A stretch of 64,000 nt of DNA from Desulfosporosinus sp. HMP52 (GCF_000765145.1 NZ_JMGA01000001.1:1-64000), one strand, 5' to 3'; shown: positions 7,215 to 17,792, counted from the stretch's first letter. Notes: generated by a model from the sequence alone, not told the origin. A program made the numbers and translations.

Positions 7215-8717
7215 CTATCTGTCAACACAGGCGTATGATAACTCATAGCTCTTATTAATGAGCGGGAAGTCGGGGATAATGTTACCGGGTGCTGCTACGG
7301 TTAGGGCCGGCCAGTTAGGATAAGCGGCAGACCGAGCATACAGGCGGTAAACAGTATTGTTTTCCCCCACCATCAGCCAGTGAATGTTATTGCCCTGTGG
7401 TGATTCGCACCAGCCAAACCCGCTGCTGTAAGGTTTAATAGCGGGGATAGTTGCCTTCAGGGGTCCCTGGGGCATTTTCGCTAAAATCTGGCGGATCAGG
7501 TTCACAGTCTGAGCCACTTCATCGACACGAACCCACAGGCGTGCTGCGACATCACCGTCGGTGTAGACAGGAACGTCAAATTTCAGAGCTGAATAACAGC
7601 CATAGGGGAAATCCCGCCGGATATCTACATCAACCCCGGAGGCCCTGGCGCTAACCCCTACTACCCCTAAATCCAGAGCTGCCTGCCGGGGCACAATGCC
7701 GGTAGTCTCGACACGGTTCAGGAAGGCATCGTTTCCTCTAAAGAGTTCAATCATTTCATTGAAGTCAGGCATCAGTCTGTCTAGCATTGACCTGATCTCA
7801 GCGCTTAACTGATCGTTAATGTCAAGGCGCACACCACCGGGGACAACCATGCCCCGCAGGAAACGGTGACCGGTAAGTGCTTCGTTAACCCTCATAATAT
7901 CTTCTTTCAGACGGGCACCTGCCATAATTCCTACAGCAAATCCCATCCCGGCACACAGGTTGCCGATATCGCCCACATGGTTGTAAAGGCGCTCCATTTC
8001 ACCCACCAGAGCTCTTAAATACTGAGCTCTCGGCGGAACAGTTACGACCGCAATGTTTTCAATAGCCTGGCAGTAGGACAAAGAGTGGGCTACGGTGCAG
8101 ATACCTGAGATGCGTTCGACCTGGTAAAAAGCTCTTTCAATGGGCGCCCCTTCAATGGCTTTTTCAATACCCCGGTGCAGGAAGAATAACTTGGCATCCA
8201 AGCGGATAATGTCCTCACCTGCCTGGCTGAAGCGGAAGTGACCGGGTTCAATGATACCGGCGTGGATTGGACCTACCGGTACCGTAAACACACCCTCCCC
8301 TTCTACCCCGGCCATCGGGAACTCTTTCTTAGCAGTGGGTACAGGTGTTTTGATGTTAAAGTCTTTGCGCAGCGGGAAGATCCCCTGGGGCCAGTTCTCA
8401 TGCAAGGCCAGCGGTCTTAAATCCGGGTGGCCCACAGGCTTTAGGCCAAACATGTCGTAAATCTCACGCTCATACCAGGCCGCGGCTGAGATCTTAGGTG
8501 TAATTGAAGGAAACTCCAATTTCCCTTTTTCTTTCAAGACAGCTTTTATGACCTGCATACTTTTGCCTACTGAAAACAGGCAGTAGATAGCATAATTTCC
8601 GTTTAATTGCCGTTCGTCATTGGCGAACATGGACATTAGACCATTTTGTCCGTCAGCATAGAGCTGGTAGGCAGTCTCCCTTAACTCGGCAGCCGGAATC
8701 ATTTTGTAATCCTTCAT
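7215..8717 (-). CDS. NuoC-NuoD fusion large subunit (HyfG/HycE-like) lacking the terminal Ni ligands
   Basis: Residues 1-130 match the NuoC part ([20 protein letters not shown]) and 140-500 the NuoD/hydrogenase large-subunit part. In [NiFe] hydrogenases four cysteines in two CxxC motifs bind the metals. Here the first motif reads RISGIC (Ser204, Cys207) and the second SYAC (Ser494, Cys497). Both first cysteines, the terminal nickel ligands, are Ser, and both second, bridging cysteines remain. The protein ends at ACVDR, exactly where a maturation protease would cut, so there is no C-terminal extension. It probably cannot hold a normal [NiFe] centre and belongs with energy-converting hydrogenase-related (Ehr/Mbx-like) complexes. 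Confidence 0.9.
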   Translation of the reverse strand: MKDYKMIPAAELRETAYQLYADGQNGLMSMFANDERQLNGNYAIYCLFSVGKSMQVIKAVLKEKGKLEFPSITPKISAAAWYEREIYDMFGLKPVGHPDLRPLALHENWPQGIFPLRKDFNIKTPVPTAKKEFPMAGVEGEGVFTVPVGPIHAGIIEPGHFRFSQAGEDIIRLDAKLFFLHRGIEKAIEGAPIERAFYQVERISGICTVAHSLSYCQAIENIAVVTVPPRAQYLRALVGEMERLYNHVGDIGNLCAGMGFAVGIMAGARLKEDIMRVNEALTGHRFLRGMVVPGGVRLDINDQLSAEIRSMLDRLMPDFNEMIELFRGNDAFLNRVETTGIVPRQAALDLGVVGVSARASGVDVDIRRDFPYGCYSALKFDVPVYTDGDVAARLWVRVDEVAQTVNLIRQILAKMPQGPLKATIPAIKPYSSGFGWCESPQGNNIHWLMVGENNTVYRLYARSAAYPNWPALTVAAPGNIIPDFPLINKSYELSYACVDR

Positions 8718-8722
8718 GTTTC

Positions 8723-10186
8723 CTAACCTCCTATCACAATCTCTGCTGCCTTAGTTAAGATTTCACTCAAAACGGTTGGCAGGTAAAATCCACCGACTAT
8801 CATCAGACAGATGGAAAGACCAATGGCGGTTAGAGCGAGGTACGAAACATTGGCCTGCTTCATTTTTTCAGGGACGCTGCTAAAGGTCATTTTTAAGGCG
8901 TAGTTCATCAAACCGGCAAAGACGCCGACCAGCAACAGGAGTGTTAAACCACCCAGGAGCCACATTTTGTTCTCGAACATGGCATTGATCAGCAGGAACT
9001 TACTAATAAAGATGTTCAGTGGAGGTGTACCTGTGATGGCTAATATGCCAATCATGAACATCGTGGCTACGGCGGGCATCACCCGGGCAATACCTTGGAT
9101 CTCTTTAAGGTGTCTGGTTTTATACTCCTGGCTGATGATACCGACCAGGTAGAACAGAGCAGACTTGGCTATGGCGTGGTTAATGATGTGTAATAGGGCT
9201 GCATACACTGCCAGGGGGGTACCGACACCGAAACCGATGGCGATAATGCCCATGTGTTCGACGGAAGAATAAGCCAGTAATCGTTTGACATCATGCTGTC
9301 CCAAGACAAAGGGTATGGCCAGCAAGACAGATAGGATACCAAGTCCGAGAAGCACCGTATGAATAAACTCTGTACCAATGGTTCCTTGGATAATAATGAT
9401 GTTGCGAATCAGAGCGTAGAAAGCACAGCTCAGAAGCGCACCAGATAAAAGCCCGCTGACTGGCGAGGGGGCCTGACTGTGGGCATCCGGCAGCCAGGTA
9501 TGCATGGGGGCCAGACCGGCCTTGGTGCCGTAACCAATCAGGATGAAGACAAAGGCTAATTTAACAATGGTAGGATTAAGGGTGGCGCTGATTTGCTTTA
9601 GGTAGAGCCAATTCAGAGCCTGGGTCTCGCCACCGGCATTAACCTGGGCGTAATAAAGAATCATAGTACCCAGCAAGGCTAAACAAATACCCACTGTGCA
9701 AATCATGACGTATTTCCAGGCTGCCTCCAGGGCAGAACGGTTGAAATAGAAGGCCACCAGCAGCGCGGAAGCCAGGGTTGTGCCTTCCACAGCCACCCAC
9801 ATCAGACCCAGGTTTCCTACAACCAGAACGCTCACCATGGCAAAGGTAAACAAGTTAAGCAGGGCGTAGTAGCGGGGAATCATCTTTTCCGTTGCATGTC
9901 CTTCTTTTACTTCCTTCTCCATATAAGGCAGTGAAAATAAGGTGGCGGTAAAGGTAAGCAGAGCTACCACTAAAAGCAGTACAGCACTTAGGTAGTCCAC
10001 ATACAGAAACTCGCTGCTAAATACTTTATTTTCCGTAATCTTGCAGATTATCGCCAGTATGACACCGCTTGTCAAGGTGCTCCCTGCCAGATTGGTATAG
10101 CGGATTGTGGTAAGATTCTTTTGCGGCAGGGTAATTAACCCAATGACAATAGGCAGCACTAAGGCCGCTAAGATCAACTCGAACAT
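8723..10186 (-). CDS. HyfF-like proton-translocating membrane subunit (NuoN/MrpD family)
   Basis: About 14 hydrophobic helices and the antiporter-type core mark this as a complex I pump subunit: [31 protein letters not shown] and the conserved lysine segment [16 protein letters not shown]. It should move H+ or Na+ across the membrane as electrons flow through the peripheral arm. The frame opens at a GTG (10195), but the ATG at 10186 has AAAGGGG eight bases upstream and is the better start. It follows the HyfE-like gene closely and precedes the large-subunit gene by 5 bases. Confidence 0.88.
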   Translation of the reverse strand: MFELILAALVLPIVIGLITLPQKNLTTIRYTNLAGSTLTSGVILAIICKITENKVFSSEFLYVDYLSAVLLLVVALLTFTATLFSLPYMEKEVKEGHATEKMIPRYYALLNLFTFAMVSVLVVGNLGLMWVAVEGTTLASALLVAFYFNRSALEAAWKYVMICTVGICLALLGTMILYYAQVNAGGETQALNWLYLKQISATLNPTIVKLAFVFILIGYGTKAGLAPMHTWLPDAHSQAPSPVSGLLSGALLSCAFYALIRNIIIIQGTIGTEFIHTVLLGLGILSVLLAIPFVLGQHDVKRLLAYSSVEHMGIIAIGFGVGTPLAVYAALLHIINHAIAKSALFYLVGIISQEYKTRHLKEIQGIARVMPAVATMFMIGILAITGTPPLNIFISKFLLINAMFENKMWLLGGLTLLLLVGVFAGLMNYALKMTFSSVPEKMKQANVSYLALTAIGLSICLMIVGGFYLPTVLSEILTKAAEIVIGG

Positions 10187-10191
10187 AAATA

Positions 10192-10806
10192 TCACCCCTT
10201 TAACTCGTTTAAGATGCTGGTGTCTGTGGTCTCAAAGGAGTACTTAAGTCTATGAGTGAGAATTACCAACACAACCACAGCAACCAGGATATCAAAGAAG
10301 ATACCCATCTCGATAATCAGCGGTAAACCTTTGGTGATGGATAAACCTAGAAGGTACAGTCCGTTCTCCATCGTTATTAGACCGACAACCTGCATAATGG
10401 CCTGAGACCGGGCGATGATCATCAAGAGACCAATCATCGTTAAGGCGATGGCTGCTCCTAAGGTTTCTCCAGCCATATGGGGCAATACTTTATTCACAAA
10501 GCCGTAGGAAACGATGATCGCCAGAATGGCCAGGAGGAAAGAGACGTTGAAGTTAGCAATTTCTCTTTCCTGTTTTAATTGCAAGGTAACCTTCCAAAGA
10601 GAATAGACGATTAAACCAACTTTAATGACTGCCGTCAGAACGGCAGCAATATACATATGAAATTCCCCGGTCTTAAGTCCGAATATCAAACAAGCCAGAG
10701 CCACAATCACCGACTGGAACCCTAAGATACCCACTGCAGTCCGCAGAGAGGATACCCTGGTTAAAATGACCGCAGCGGCTAAGAGCAGGACCGTCAATAG
10801 TGTCAT
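10192..10806 (-). CDS. HyfE-like membrane subunit
   Basis: The 204-residue hydrophobic protein has about six helices. The C-terminal part (ENGLYLLGLSITKGLPLIIEMGIFFDILVAVVV) is the NuoK-like signature of HyfE. In hydrogenase 4 and formate hydrogenlyase-2 this subunit sits in the membrane arm between the pump modules and the quinone-chamber-like subunit. An AAGGAGGGA ribosome site precedes the ATG. The stop overlaps the potential GTG of the next gene, showing tight coupling. Confidence 0.85.
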   Translation of the reverse strand: MTLLTVLLLAAAVILTRVSSLRTAVGILGFQSVIVALACLIFGLKTGEFHMYIAAVLTAVIKVGLIVYSLWKVTLQLKQEREIANFNVSFLLAILAIIVSYGFVNKVLPHMAGETLGAAIALTMIGLLMIIARSQAIMQVVGLITMENGLYLLGLSITKGLPLIIEMGIFFDILVAVVVLVILTHRLKYSFETTDTSILNELKG

Positions 10807-10823
10807 TAATCTTTCCCTCCTTG

Positions 10824-11720
10824 CTACATGGCAATGATCGCCAGCAGTGATAAGCAGCCGGTTGCGATCAACAAACCTGGCAATCTGAACAGACGCATCT
10901 TGTTGGTACCGGTTTCAATACCCGCCAGGACAACAGCAATTACCAAGACCTTAAGGATCAGCCAAACAACGGGCGGCAGAATACCAGCAGGGTTCCAGGG
11001 CAGAAAGAAGTTGACCATCAGTATGATGGTAACCAGCTGCTTAATCGCGGAACCCCAAAAGATTAAACCCACCGAGCGTCCGCAATACTCTAAGACCATC
11101 CCTTCGTGAACCATTGTTAATTCCAGGTGTGTATCCGGGTTGTCTACCGGGATACGTCCGGTTTCAGCCACAGTAAGAATCAGAAATGCGATAGCCGCCA
11201 GGATGGCCGACAAGGAAATTCCGGAAGATGCCGCGGCACCAGCCATTTGAGACATGACCGTGCCATTGGCCCTCAGGGCCACAGTAAGCAAGGTCAGCAT
11301 CATCACAGGCTCAACCAGAACATTGATAAACATTTCCCGGGAACCACCCATCCCGCCAAAAGTACTGCCTGCATCCAGGGAGGCCAGGGCCAAAAAGAAC
11401 CTGCCCAGTCCCAGCATGTAGATCAAGACAAAGATGCTGTCATAGTGCAAACCCCGGTCAAACAGGAGAGTTGGGGCCAAGGCTGCCGCTCCCAGGGCTG
11501 TGGCAAAATAAATATAGGGGGCTGCCTTGAAAATCCAGGAAACTGTCGGAGAAAATACATTATCTTTTTTGAAGAATTTTCGTAGATCGTAGTAAACCTG
11601 AAAGTAACCGGGTCCCTTTCTGCTTTGCATTTTGCCCTTGGTGTTTTTGATCACACCGGCTACCAAAGGAGCCAGCATTGCCAGCACGACCACCTGTATG
11701 AGCATGAACAATACTGACAT
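10824..11720 (-). CDS. HyfC-like membrane subunit (NuoH family)
   Basis: NuoH/HyfC proteins anchor the peripheral arm and couple electron transfer to ion movement. Eight or so helices are visible, with the family motifs KGKMQSRKGPGYFQVYYDL near the N terminus and AETGRIPVDNPDTHLELTMVHEGM in the middle, including the acidic residues used for coupling. The frame opens at GTG 11729, but ATG 11720 has GAGGTGG at the right distance. The start lies within a few bases of the end of the HyfB-like gene. Confidence 0.9.
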   Translation of the reverse strand: MSVLFMLIQVVVLAMLAPLVAGVIKNTKGKMQSRKGPGYFQVYYDLRKFFKKDNVFSPTVSWIFKAAPYIYFATALGAAALAPTLLFDRGLHYDSIFVLIYMLGLGRFFLALASLDAGSTFGGMGGSREMFINVLVEPVMMLTLLTVALRANGTVMSQMAGAAASSGISLSAILAAIAFLILTVAETGRIPVDNPDTHLELTMVHEGMVLEYCGRSVGLIFWGSAIKQLVTIILMVNFFLPWNPAGILPPVVWLILKVLVIAVVLAGIETGTNKMRLFRLPGLLIATGCLSLLAIIAM

Positions 11721-11722
11721 GC

Positions 11723-13753
11723 TTACCACCTCACTCCCAGAATTAGAATAACTACCGTTACAAGCAGGACATAACCAATGTAATGTTGCAAATTACCGGA
11801 TTGCAGGGGTTTGACACGGTTGACCAAGAACAAGATCCCTTTTTTAACCGGTTGATAAAGCCAGCTGTTAATTAAATAGCTGATCCTCACTGTCATTTTC
11901 ATCTTAACCCCGTGGTAGGGATTAAGGGATTTATCGGTAGTAACATTGTCTTTTGTACGGAGAACAGTCTTATAGGCCCGGCGAACCGGTTGGGCAAAAC
12001 CGGTGGCAGTGTATTCCATCCGGGCATTAGGAATAATACCGCAGGTCCAGGTTTCTCCTTCAACATTTTTCGGTTTACCATTGAAGTTGTAGACCAGCAC
12101 AGCGGCGATCAGACCAACAACCAGCATACCCACGACTACCGGCATGGCGATGATGCCATTGGCCTGTGGGATGTTGAATGCCGCGGCATACCAATGATTG
12201 TTGAACAGACTGCTGACCTCAAGTCCGGCAGATTGGGATACAACAGCCTGTAAAAGGTTGAGCATCCATTGGGGCCAGACACCCAGAGCCAAGCACATTA
12301 GGGACAGAAGGCCCATCCCGGTCAGCATTGTGCCGGGAACTTCTTGGGCCAGTTCCGCGTGTTTACTGCGGGGCTTGGCCAGGAAGGTTACCCCAAAGGC
12401 TTTAACAAAACAATTCGCTGCCAGGGCACCCGTTAAGCCCAGCAATCCAATCAATATAACAGACCCTAATCGAGGAATGACACCTGTTACTGCCTGGGGC
12501 AGATAGAAAAGTGACTGGTAAGTCAGCCATTCACTGACGAAACCATTCAGTATCGGCAAAGCTGAGATTGCAGCGGCACCGGTTAAAAAGAAAACTGCGG
12601 TGTAAGGCATTTTTTTTATCAGTCCGCCCAGGTCCTCAATGTTTTTAGTATGGGTTGAATAGAGTACCGAACCGGCACCCAGGAAGAGCAGGGATTTAAA
12701 GACGGCGTGGTTAAAAACGTGGTAAAGTCCTGCTATAAAAGCCAGTCCCGCCAGGACAGGCTGATTGTTACTCATGAAGACCATACCCGCGCCAATACCC
12801 AGCAAGATGATACCGATGTTTTCTACCGAGCTATACGCCAGCAGGCGCTTTAGGTCGTTCTGCATCAGGGCATATAAAACACCAAGGACTGAGGAGATAA
12901 TGGCTAAGAAAAGAACCACCTCACCCCACCAGGCAGGTCCGACACCCAAGAACTCCAGGTAGAACCGGCACAGGCCATAAATCGCAGTTTTGATCATAAT
13001 ACCGGACATCAGTGCCGAGACATGGCTGGGTGCCGCAGGGTGTGCTTCAGGCAGCCAAATGTGCAGGGGGATCACACCTGCCTTGGTACCGAAACCAATT
13101 AAGGCACAGAAAAAAACAATGTTACGCATGGTATTTGTTAAGGAAGCACCTTTGAACATTTGGAAGTCCAAACTGTGCACCGTCATACTAAGGATTAATA
13201 ATGCCGTTGTAATAAAGACTGTACCCAGGGTGGTCATCAAAATGTACTTAAAGGCAGCACGGGTGTTAGCTGTCTTTTCATATTCATGGTTGACCAGGAA
13301 GAAAGAAACTACGGTCATGAGCTCCCAGGCGATCAGGAAATAGGCCACATGGCTGACGGTGAGTACCAGAGCCATGGATAAGATAAAACAGTTATAAAGT
13401 GCGGCCATTAATCCTAATCGCTGCTTGTAATACTCCCGGCTGTAGCCGAGAGCGTAAATACTGGCCGCTGTCCCTACAGCTCCTAAGGCCAGCAGAAAAA
13501 AAGCAGCTAAATTATCAATTCGGATGATTAATGGTCCAACCGGCAGGCCCATAGCATAAGTGAAAGTCATGCCACCGGCAATAAATACTTCAACTGAACA
13601 GGCCACAATGGCTAAACAACCTAACACTGATAAACCGTGAGCTAAAATATTCGTTACTTTTGGGCTGCTGTTCGTTAGGATGGGCATTAAAATGCCTGCG
13701 GTAAACAGCAGCAGCATTACCAGATAGATTTTTTCTATCACGAAATTCACCAC
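11723..13753 (-). CDS. HyfB-like proton-translocating membrane subunit (NuoL family)
   Basis: First gene of the operon. The 676-residue protein has the antiporter core ([47 protein letters not shown]) and a long C-terminal extension with the HyfB-type segment WTCGIIPNARMEYTATGFAQPVRRAY, which distinguishes HyfB from NuoL. It is a second pump subunit beside HyfF. Gene order is B-C-E-F-G-(H+I), lacking HyfA and HyfD. No maturation (hyp) genes, formate dehydrogenase or CO dehydrogenase partner is linked. Confidence 0.9.
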   Translation of the reverse strand: MVNFVIEKIYLVMLLLFTAGILMPILTNSSPKVTNILAHGLSVLGCLAIVACSVEVFIAGGMTFTYAMGLPVGPLIIRIDNLAAFFLLALGAVGTAASIYALGYSREYYKQRLGLMAALYNCFILSMALVLTVSHVAYFLIAWELMTVVSFFLVNHEYEKTANTRAAFKYILMTTLGTVFITTALLILSMTVHSLDFQMFKGASLTNTMRNIVFFCALIGFGTKAGVIPLHIWLPEAHPAAPSHVSALMSGIMIKTAIYGLCRFYLEFLGVGPAWWGEVVLFLAIISSVLGVLYALMQNDLKRLLAYSSVENIGIILLGIGAGMVFMSNNQPVLAGLAFIAGLYHVFNHAVFKSLLFLGAGSVLYSTHTKNIEDLGGLIKKMPYTAVFFLTGAAAISALPILNGFVSEWLTYQSLFYLPQAVTGVIPRLGSVILIGLLGLTGALAANCFVKAFGVTFLAKPRSKHAELAQEVPGTMLTGMGLLSLMCLALGVWPQWMLNLLQAVVSQSAGLEVSSLFNNHWYAAAFNIPQANGIIAMPVVVGMLVVGLIAAVLVYNFNGKPKNVEGETWTCGIIPNARMEYTATGFAQPVRRAYKTVLRTKDNVTTDKSLNPYHGVKMKMTVRISYLINSWLYQPVKKGILFLVNRVKPLQSGNLQHYIGYVLLVTVVILILGVRW

Positions 13754-13882
13754 CTACTTATCGGTTTGTTAAAAAATAATGAGACCAACTTGGTAATTAT
13801 TTCACTAGTTTGCCAGCTCCTTCCCCTGACAAATATTTAGTTGCTTCATGGTTGTGCGATTTGACATTATACAGCATTAATT

Positions 13883-13899
13883 AGCAAGAACTATGCCTA
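13883..13899 (-). promoter_or_regulatory. Sigma-54 (-24/-12) promoter of the hydrogenase-related operon
   Basis: Read on the minus strand the site is TAGGCATAGTTCTTGCT, with the invariant GG and GC separated by exactly ten bases and a TTGC -12 element. Transcription would start near 13872, leaving a leader of about 120 bases before the HyfB-like gene. The adjacent genes encode an NtrC-type sigma-54 activator and its kinase. Confidence 0.75.
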
Positions 13900-13915
13900 C
13901 AATATTAGCTTCATA

Positions 13916-14027
13916 TGGTTTATGCCAACTACGGGCTAAACCAGCATGATTACTGGAATAGATGGGACTTTGCAGTCAGATAAAAACTTATCATTTTCTG
14001 GGCTGACTATAAATGAACGTATACGTT
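13916..14027 (-). promoter_or_regulatory. Candidate activator-binding sites upstream of the sigma-54 promoter
   Basis: A perfect 12-base palindrome AACGTATACGTT lies at 14016-14027, about 120 bases upstream of the -24 element, a typical distance for an NtrC-family enhancer. A second dyad, TGGTTTA and TAAACCA around a 14-base spacer, lies at 13916-13943. Assigning either to the neighbouring regulator is inference. Confidence 0.45.
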
Positions 14028-14065
14028 ATTGTTATAGGTATGAAAATATTGCATGGTTTAATATG

Positions 14066-14125
14066 AAAAAATCCCCCGCACCACCATTCATAAGTGAACA
14101 CTTACAATGATGGATCGGGGGAAGA
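14066..14125 (-). terminator. Terminator of the two-component gene pair
   Basis: CCCCCG pairs with CGGGGG, with a further long imperfect inner stem (arms around CATTCATAAGTG and CACTTACAATG). On the minus strand the stem is followed by TTTTTT. It isolates the hydrogenase-related operon from the kinase/activator genes, so that operon needs its own promoter. Confidence 0.8.
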
Positions 14126-14128
14126 TAA

Positions 14129-15595
14129 TTAATTCTTTCTGGCAAGGTTTTTCTGCATTCTTTCAAGACGGTAGTAAAGGGCTCGCACTGAAATTCCCAA
14201 ATGTTGAGCGGCTTTTGTCTTGTTGCCCTTGTATATTCTCAGGGCTTCCTCAACCAGATCATCTATGTGCTTGTCAAGATTAATTGGGTCAGGCGGTAAA
14301 GATTTGGTTTCTTTTTTCTCCCCTGTACCCTTGGGCGTAGGATTACCCGTAGCTTTTGGAGTAAGATTGCTTAGATGCTCTAATTTTAACTCTTCATCAT
14401 CAAACATAAAAGATACCCATTCCATTGCGTTGCGAAGTTCCCGCACATTGCCCGGCCATTGATAGGACAAGAGAAACTTGGCAGCCGGTTCACTGATCCT
14501 GCTGAAATGTTTACCCCGGCGTTGGGAAAAGTCCTTTAAGAACATTAGGGTATGAGGCAGTATGTCGTCTACTCTTTCACGCAAGGGAGGGATTAAGATC
14601 CGCCCTACTTTGAGCCTATAGTATAAATCTATACGGAACATGCCTGCCTCAATTTGCTTTTCAAAGTCCAAGTTTGCGGTACAAATAATTCGCACATCCG
14701 TTTTAATCTTTTTCAAGCCGCCAACACGATAGAAACTTTTTTCTTCTAATACGCGGAGAAGTTTAGCCTGCAGTTCCAAAGGCAATTCGACTATTTCATC
14801 CAAAAACAGAGTGCCGCCGGCTGCAATGTCAAATTTGCCTTTTTGCCCTTTGTTCACCCCCCCGGTAAAAGAACCGCCTTCGTAACCAAACAGCTCACTT
14901 TCAAATAAGGTTGGGGAAATGGCAGCACAGTTTATATCCACAAAGGGACCCGGGGTTTCCATGTTTCCATAGTGTATGATTCGAGCGATAACCTCTTTCC
15001 CCACTCCCGTTTCGCCTTGAATCAAGACAGGAACCGTTCGATCCGTATGGTATTGCTGGGCATGCTTGACCAGGCTTTTCATCACCTCAGAAAAAACCCC
15101 AATATTTTCAATCCCGGCCTGTTTAGCAACCAGTTGCTTAAGTTGGGTTAATTGATGTTCAGCCTCCTTAGTGGCCTCTTGTAACTTCTCATCAAAGTGC
15201 TCAGTAAGCACTTTATTTTCATACAAGAGATTCTGGTGTTCCTCAACTCGTTCCAGGATCGACGTTAATTCCTCAAAGTTAATGGGCTTGGTCAAATAAT
15301 CATAGGCTCCTGCCCTTAAAGCGGAAATAGCCAGAGATACGTCGACAAAACCTGTATAAAGTACCAGGTCTGCTTTTGGTTCCATGTCTAAGGACTTAAT
15401 TGCCTCAATCAGTTCTATACCTGACATACCGGACATTTTTATGTCTGATAATACCATCTGAAAGCGGTTCTCTTTGTAAACTTCCAAAGCTTCTTCGCCG
15501 GAATCACACTCGATTATAGTATGACCCTGGAGAGCTAAGTAGTTGGCTAAAAATGACCTACTCTCCCGTTCATCATCTACAAGTAAAATCTTCAC
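14129..15595 (-). CDS. NtrC-family sigma-54-dependent response regulator
   Basis: The 488-residue protein has a receiver domain (phosphoacceptor Asp51 in VLSDIKMSG), a coiled linker (about 125-160), an AAA+ domain with Walker A GETGVGKE and Walker B GGTLFLDEI, and a Fis-type helix-turn-helix at the C terminus (NKTKAAQHLGISVRALYYRLERM). The sigma-54 contact loop reads GSFTGG where GAFTGA is usual; the key Thr is kept. The start is GTG with GGAGG nine bases upstream. It follows the kinase gene by 21 bases and probably drives the sigma-54 promoter at 13883-13899. Confidence 0.93.
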   Translation of the reverse strand: MKILLVDDERESRSFLANYLALQGHTIIECDSGEEALEVYKENRFQMVLSDIKMSGMSGIELIEAIKSLDMEPKADLVLYTGFVDVSLAISALRAGAYDYLTKPINFEELTSILERVEEHQNLLYENKVLTEHFDEKLQEATKEAEHQLTQLKQLVAKQAGIENIGVFSEVMKSLVKHAQQYHTDRTVPVLIQGETGVGKEVIARIIHYGNMETPGPFVDINCAAISPTLFESELFGYEGGSFTGGVNKGQKGKFDIAAGGTLFLDEIVELPLELQAKLLRVLEEKSFYRVGGLKKIKTDVRIICTANLDFEKQIEAGMFRIDLYYRLKVGRILIPPLRERVDDILPHTLMFLKDFSQRRGKHFSRISEPAAKFLLSYQWPGNVRELRNAMEWVSFMFDDEELKLEHLSNLTPKATGNPTPKGTGEKKETKSLPPDPINLDKHIDDLVEEALRIYKGNKTKAAQHLGISVRALYYRLERMQKNLARKN

Positions 15596-15616
15596 AGCTT
15601 CTCGCCTCCATGATGC

Positions 15617-17536
15617 TTAACAACTAGGAAAGGTAATATGAATACTAGCTCCGCCACTGGGGTTATTAGCCACTGAAATCGTTCCGTTACTTGACATTAC
15701 AATCGAATGAACAATCGACATTCCCAGGCCCATGGAACTGCCGGCATCCTTGGTACTAAAAAATGGTTCAAATATTTTTTGGGCAATCTCCGGGTCAATC
15801 CCTGGTCCATTATCCCTAACTGTTAGGTGGATTTTATGGTCTGCTACCCAGGTACTGATGACGATTTCTTTTTGTTCCTGTATATAGGGTTCTAAGGCCT
15901 GTACTGCATTCATTAGTAAGTTTAACACAACTTCCTCAAAACGAACAAAGCAGCCGCAGACAGGTAAAACAGCCTCTAGTTTTTTGCTTACTTTAATACG
16001 CCGTGATAAAATCTGGTTATTTACCAGGGACAAGGAATTTTCCACCACTTCGTTGATATCACAGGGTACATAATCAAAACTCTGGCTGTGTTTAAGGAAG
16101 GAACGCAGGTGGTTTACGATGGAATCGATGCGGTCAACCTGTCGGGATATATTCGTGACACTTTTTATAATTTCTTCTCCAGGCACCTCTTTCCTGGAGT
16201 TATAGAGATATAGGATTGTTTCTGCCAAAACCTTAATGGCATTTAAGGGTTGGTTAATTTCGTGAGCAATTCCTCCGCCGATAACGGCCAGGGTGGCAAC
16301 CCTGGAAGCCCTTTCAGTTGCTTCTCTGGCTTCGGCAATTTTTAATTCTGCTTGTTTTTGGGCAGTTATATCTCGTCCCACAGACTGGTATTCCACGATT
16401 TTACCATGCTCATTTAGGATAGCCCGGTTCACCCACTGGGTCCAATGTACTTTGCCTTGATTGTCAACAAATCTCGGTTCCGTAACGACAACAGGGTTTT
16501 CCGGGGTCAAAGAGTAAACTTTTTTCCTTATTTCCTCCCGGTCGTCGGCCCGAATAAAAGTAGTAAAATTTTGCCCAATAATTTCTTCGACGGGTTGTCC
16601 GATAAATTTGCCAAAGGACCCATTTACAAAAGTAAGGGTTCCATCAGTGTTAAACCGCCTGATCAGTTCAACCTGATCCTCCACAATTGCCCTGTACCTG
16701 GCTTCACTTCTTTTGAGCTGCTCCTCTACTTGTTTTTGGTTGGTAATATCCCTACCCACGGATTGATACTCAACTATTTGCCCGCTCTCGTTAAAGACAG
16801 CTCTATTTGTCCACTGCTGCCAAACAACTTCCCCATTTGGTCTGATAAAGCGGCGCTCAGCGATAGCCACCGGATTCTCTTTGTTAAGGGAGAAAATCTG
16901 GCTATGGACAGTTTCTCGATCCTCCGCCGGGAATAAATTCATGAAGTTTTGGCCCAGTAATTCATCCATGGCCTTACCATAATACTTGCAGAAGGCACTA
17001 TTGAGAAAGGTCAGCGTACCGTCCGGTCGAAAACGCCTGATCAGTTCAATCTGATCTTCCACCACTGCCTGGTAGCGGGCCATACTTTCTTTTAAAGCCA
17101 GTTCAGTCTGCCTGTACTTGGTAATATCCCGGGCAATCCCTTGCAGTCTGCCGTCGGAAAGTATATTAATTGTTAATTCACACAAGAAAACAGAGTTATC
17201 TTTTCGCCGGCACCATAATTCTTCAATAATTTTCTTACCTTCTTTAATTTTAGAAACAAGTTCATACCCGTTATTCAGGCCTTCCGAAGCAATTAACTCA
17301 ACGAAGTTTTTCTCTCTAAGTTCCTCCTTAGCATAGCCAAACATTGAGCAAAGCCAGGAATTTATGTTTATTAGGCGGTATTCCCAATCAGTTACAAAGA
17401 TGCCTACACCGGCTTGATCGACTAATACCCGGTATAATTCATTGCTTTGACGATAGGATTCCATTTTTCGAGAGATATCTATAGATTGATTCGCAGCGAG
17501 TTTAAGATTGATTTTTCTTCTGTATTGTCTCGACAT
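15617..17536 (-). CDS. Cytoplasmic triple-PAS sensor histidine kinase
   Basis: Three PAS/PAC units (about residues 30-150, 150-270 and 275-400) precede a HisKA/HATPase core. The phosphoacceptor is in [16 protein letters not shown], the N box in [11 protein letters not shown]1 in DNGPGIDPE and the F/G2 region in [15 protein letters not shown]. There is no membrane segment, so it senses an internal signal such as redox state or a bound cofactor. The second and third PAS units are closely alike (both contain AVVEDQ/AIVEDQ, ELIRRF and [11 protein letters not shown]), pointing to an internal duplication. It forms one unit with the NtrC-type regulator. Confidence 0.92.
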   Translation of the reverse strand: MSRQYRRKINLKLAANQSIDISRKMESYRQSNELYRVLVDQAGVGIFVTDWEYRLININSWLCSMFGYAKEELREKNFVELIASEGLNNGYELVSKIKEGKKIIEELWCRRKDNSVFLCELTINILSDGRLQGIARDITKYRQTELALKESMARYQAVVEDQIELIRRFRPDGTLTFLNSAFCKYYGKAMDELLGQNFMNLFPAEDRETVHSQIFSLNKENPVAIAERRFIRPNGEVVWQQWTNRAVFNESGQIVEYQSVGRDITNQKQVEEQLKRSEARYRAIVEDQVELIRRFNTDGTLTFVNGSFGKFIGQPVEEIIGQNFTTFIRADDREEIRKKVYSLTPENPVVVTEPRFVDNQGKVHWTQWVNRAILNEHGKIVEYQSVGRDITAQKQAELKIAEAREATERASRVATLAVIGGGIAHEINQPLNAIKVLAETILYLYNSRKEVPGEEIIKSVTNISRQVDRIDSIVNHLRSFLKHSQSFDYVPCDINEVVENSLSLVNNQILSRRIKVSKKLEAVLPVCGCFVRFEEVVLNLLMNAVQALEPYIQEQKEIVISTWVADHKIHLTVRDNGPGIDPEIAQKIFEPFFSTKDAGSSMGLGMSIVHSIVMSSNGTISVANNPSGGASIHITFPSC

Positions 17537-17792
17537 TTACATAAACTCCTTTGACATGACAGTACTGTCGTTGCACGGGTTAGCCGTCTCACACCTTATC
17601 ACATGCGGCTAGTCGAATGCTAACAAAATCACCAATTGATAGTGTAAGCCATTATTTCTGCCTTTTCGGGCTCATTGTGAAAGGCTAACCGGCATGGCCA
17701 GTTTATTCTTATGAACATTCCCTTTCCTCTCGCTTATGTAACCGGGAGCCTGTTTGAGGACTAGATTAAAGATATGAAAAGGATATAGTATA

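Noticed and set aside
7042-7248. Plus-strand frames opposite the hydrogenase-related operon
   Set aside because: All are antisense to well-supported coding sequence; several similar ones lie opposite 7.4-13.4 kb.
6468-13753. Calling the operon a hydrogenase 4 or formate hydrogenlyase
   Set aside because: The large subunit lacks both terminal Ni ligands, no hyp or formate dehydrogenase genes are linked, and no C-terminal maturation tail is present.
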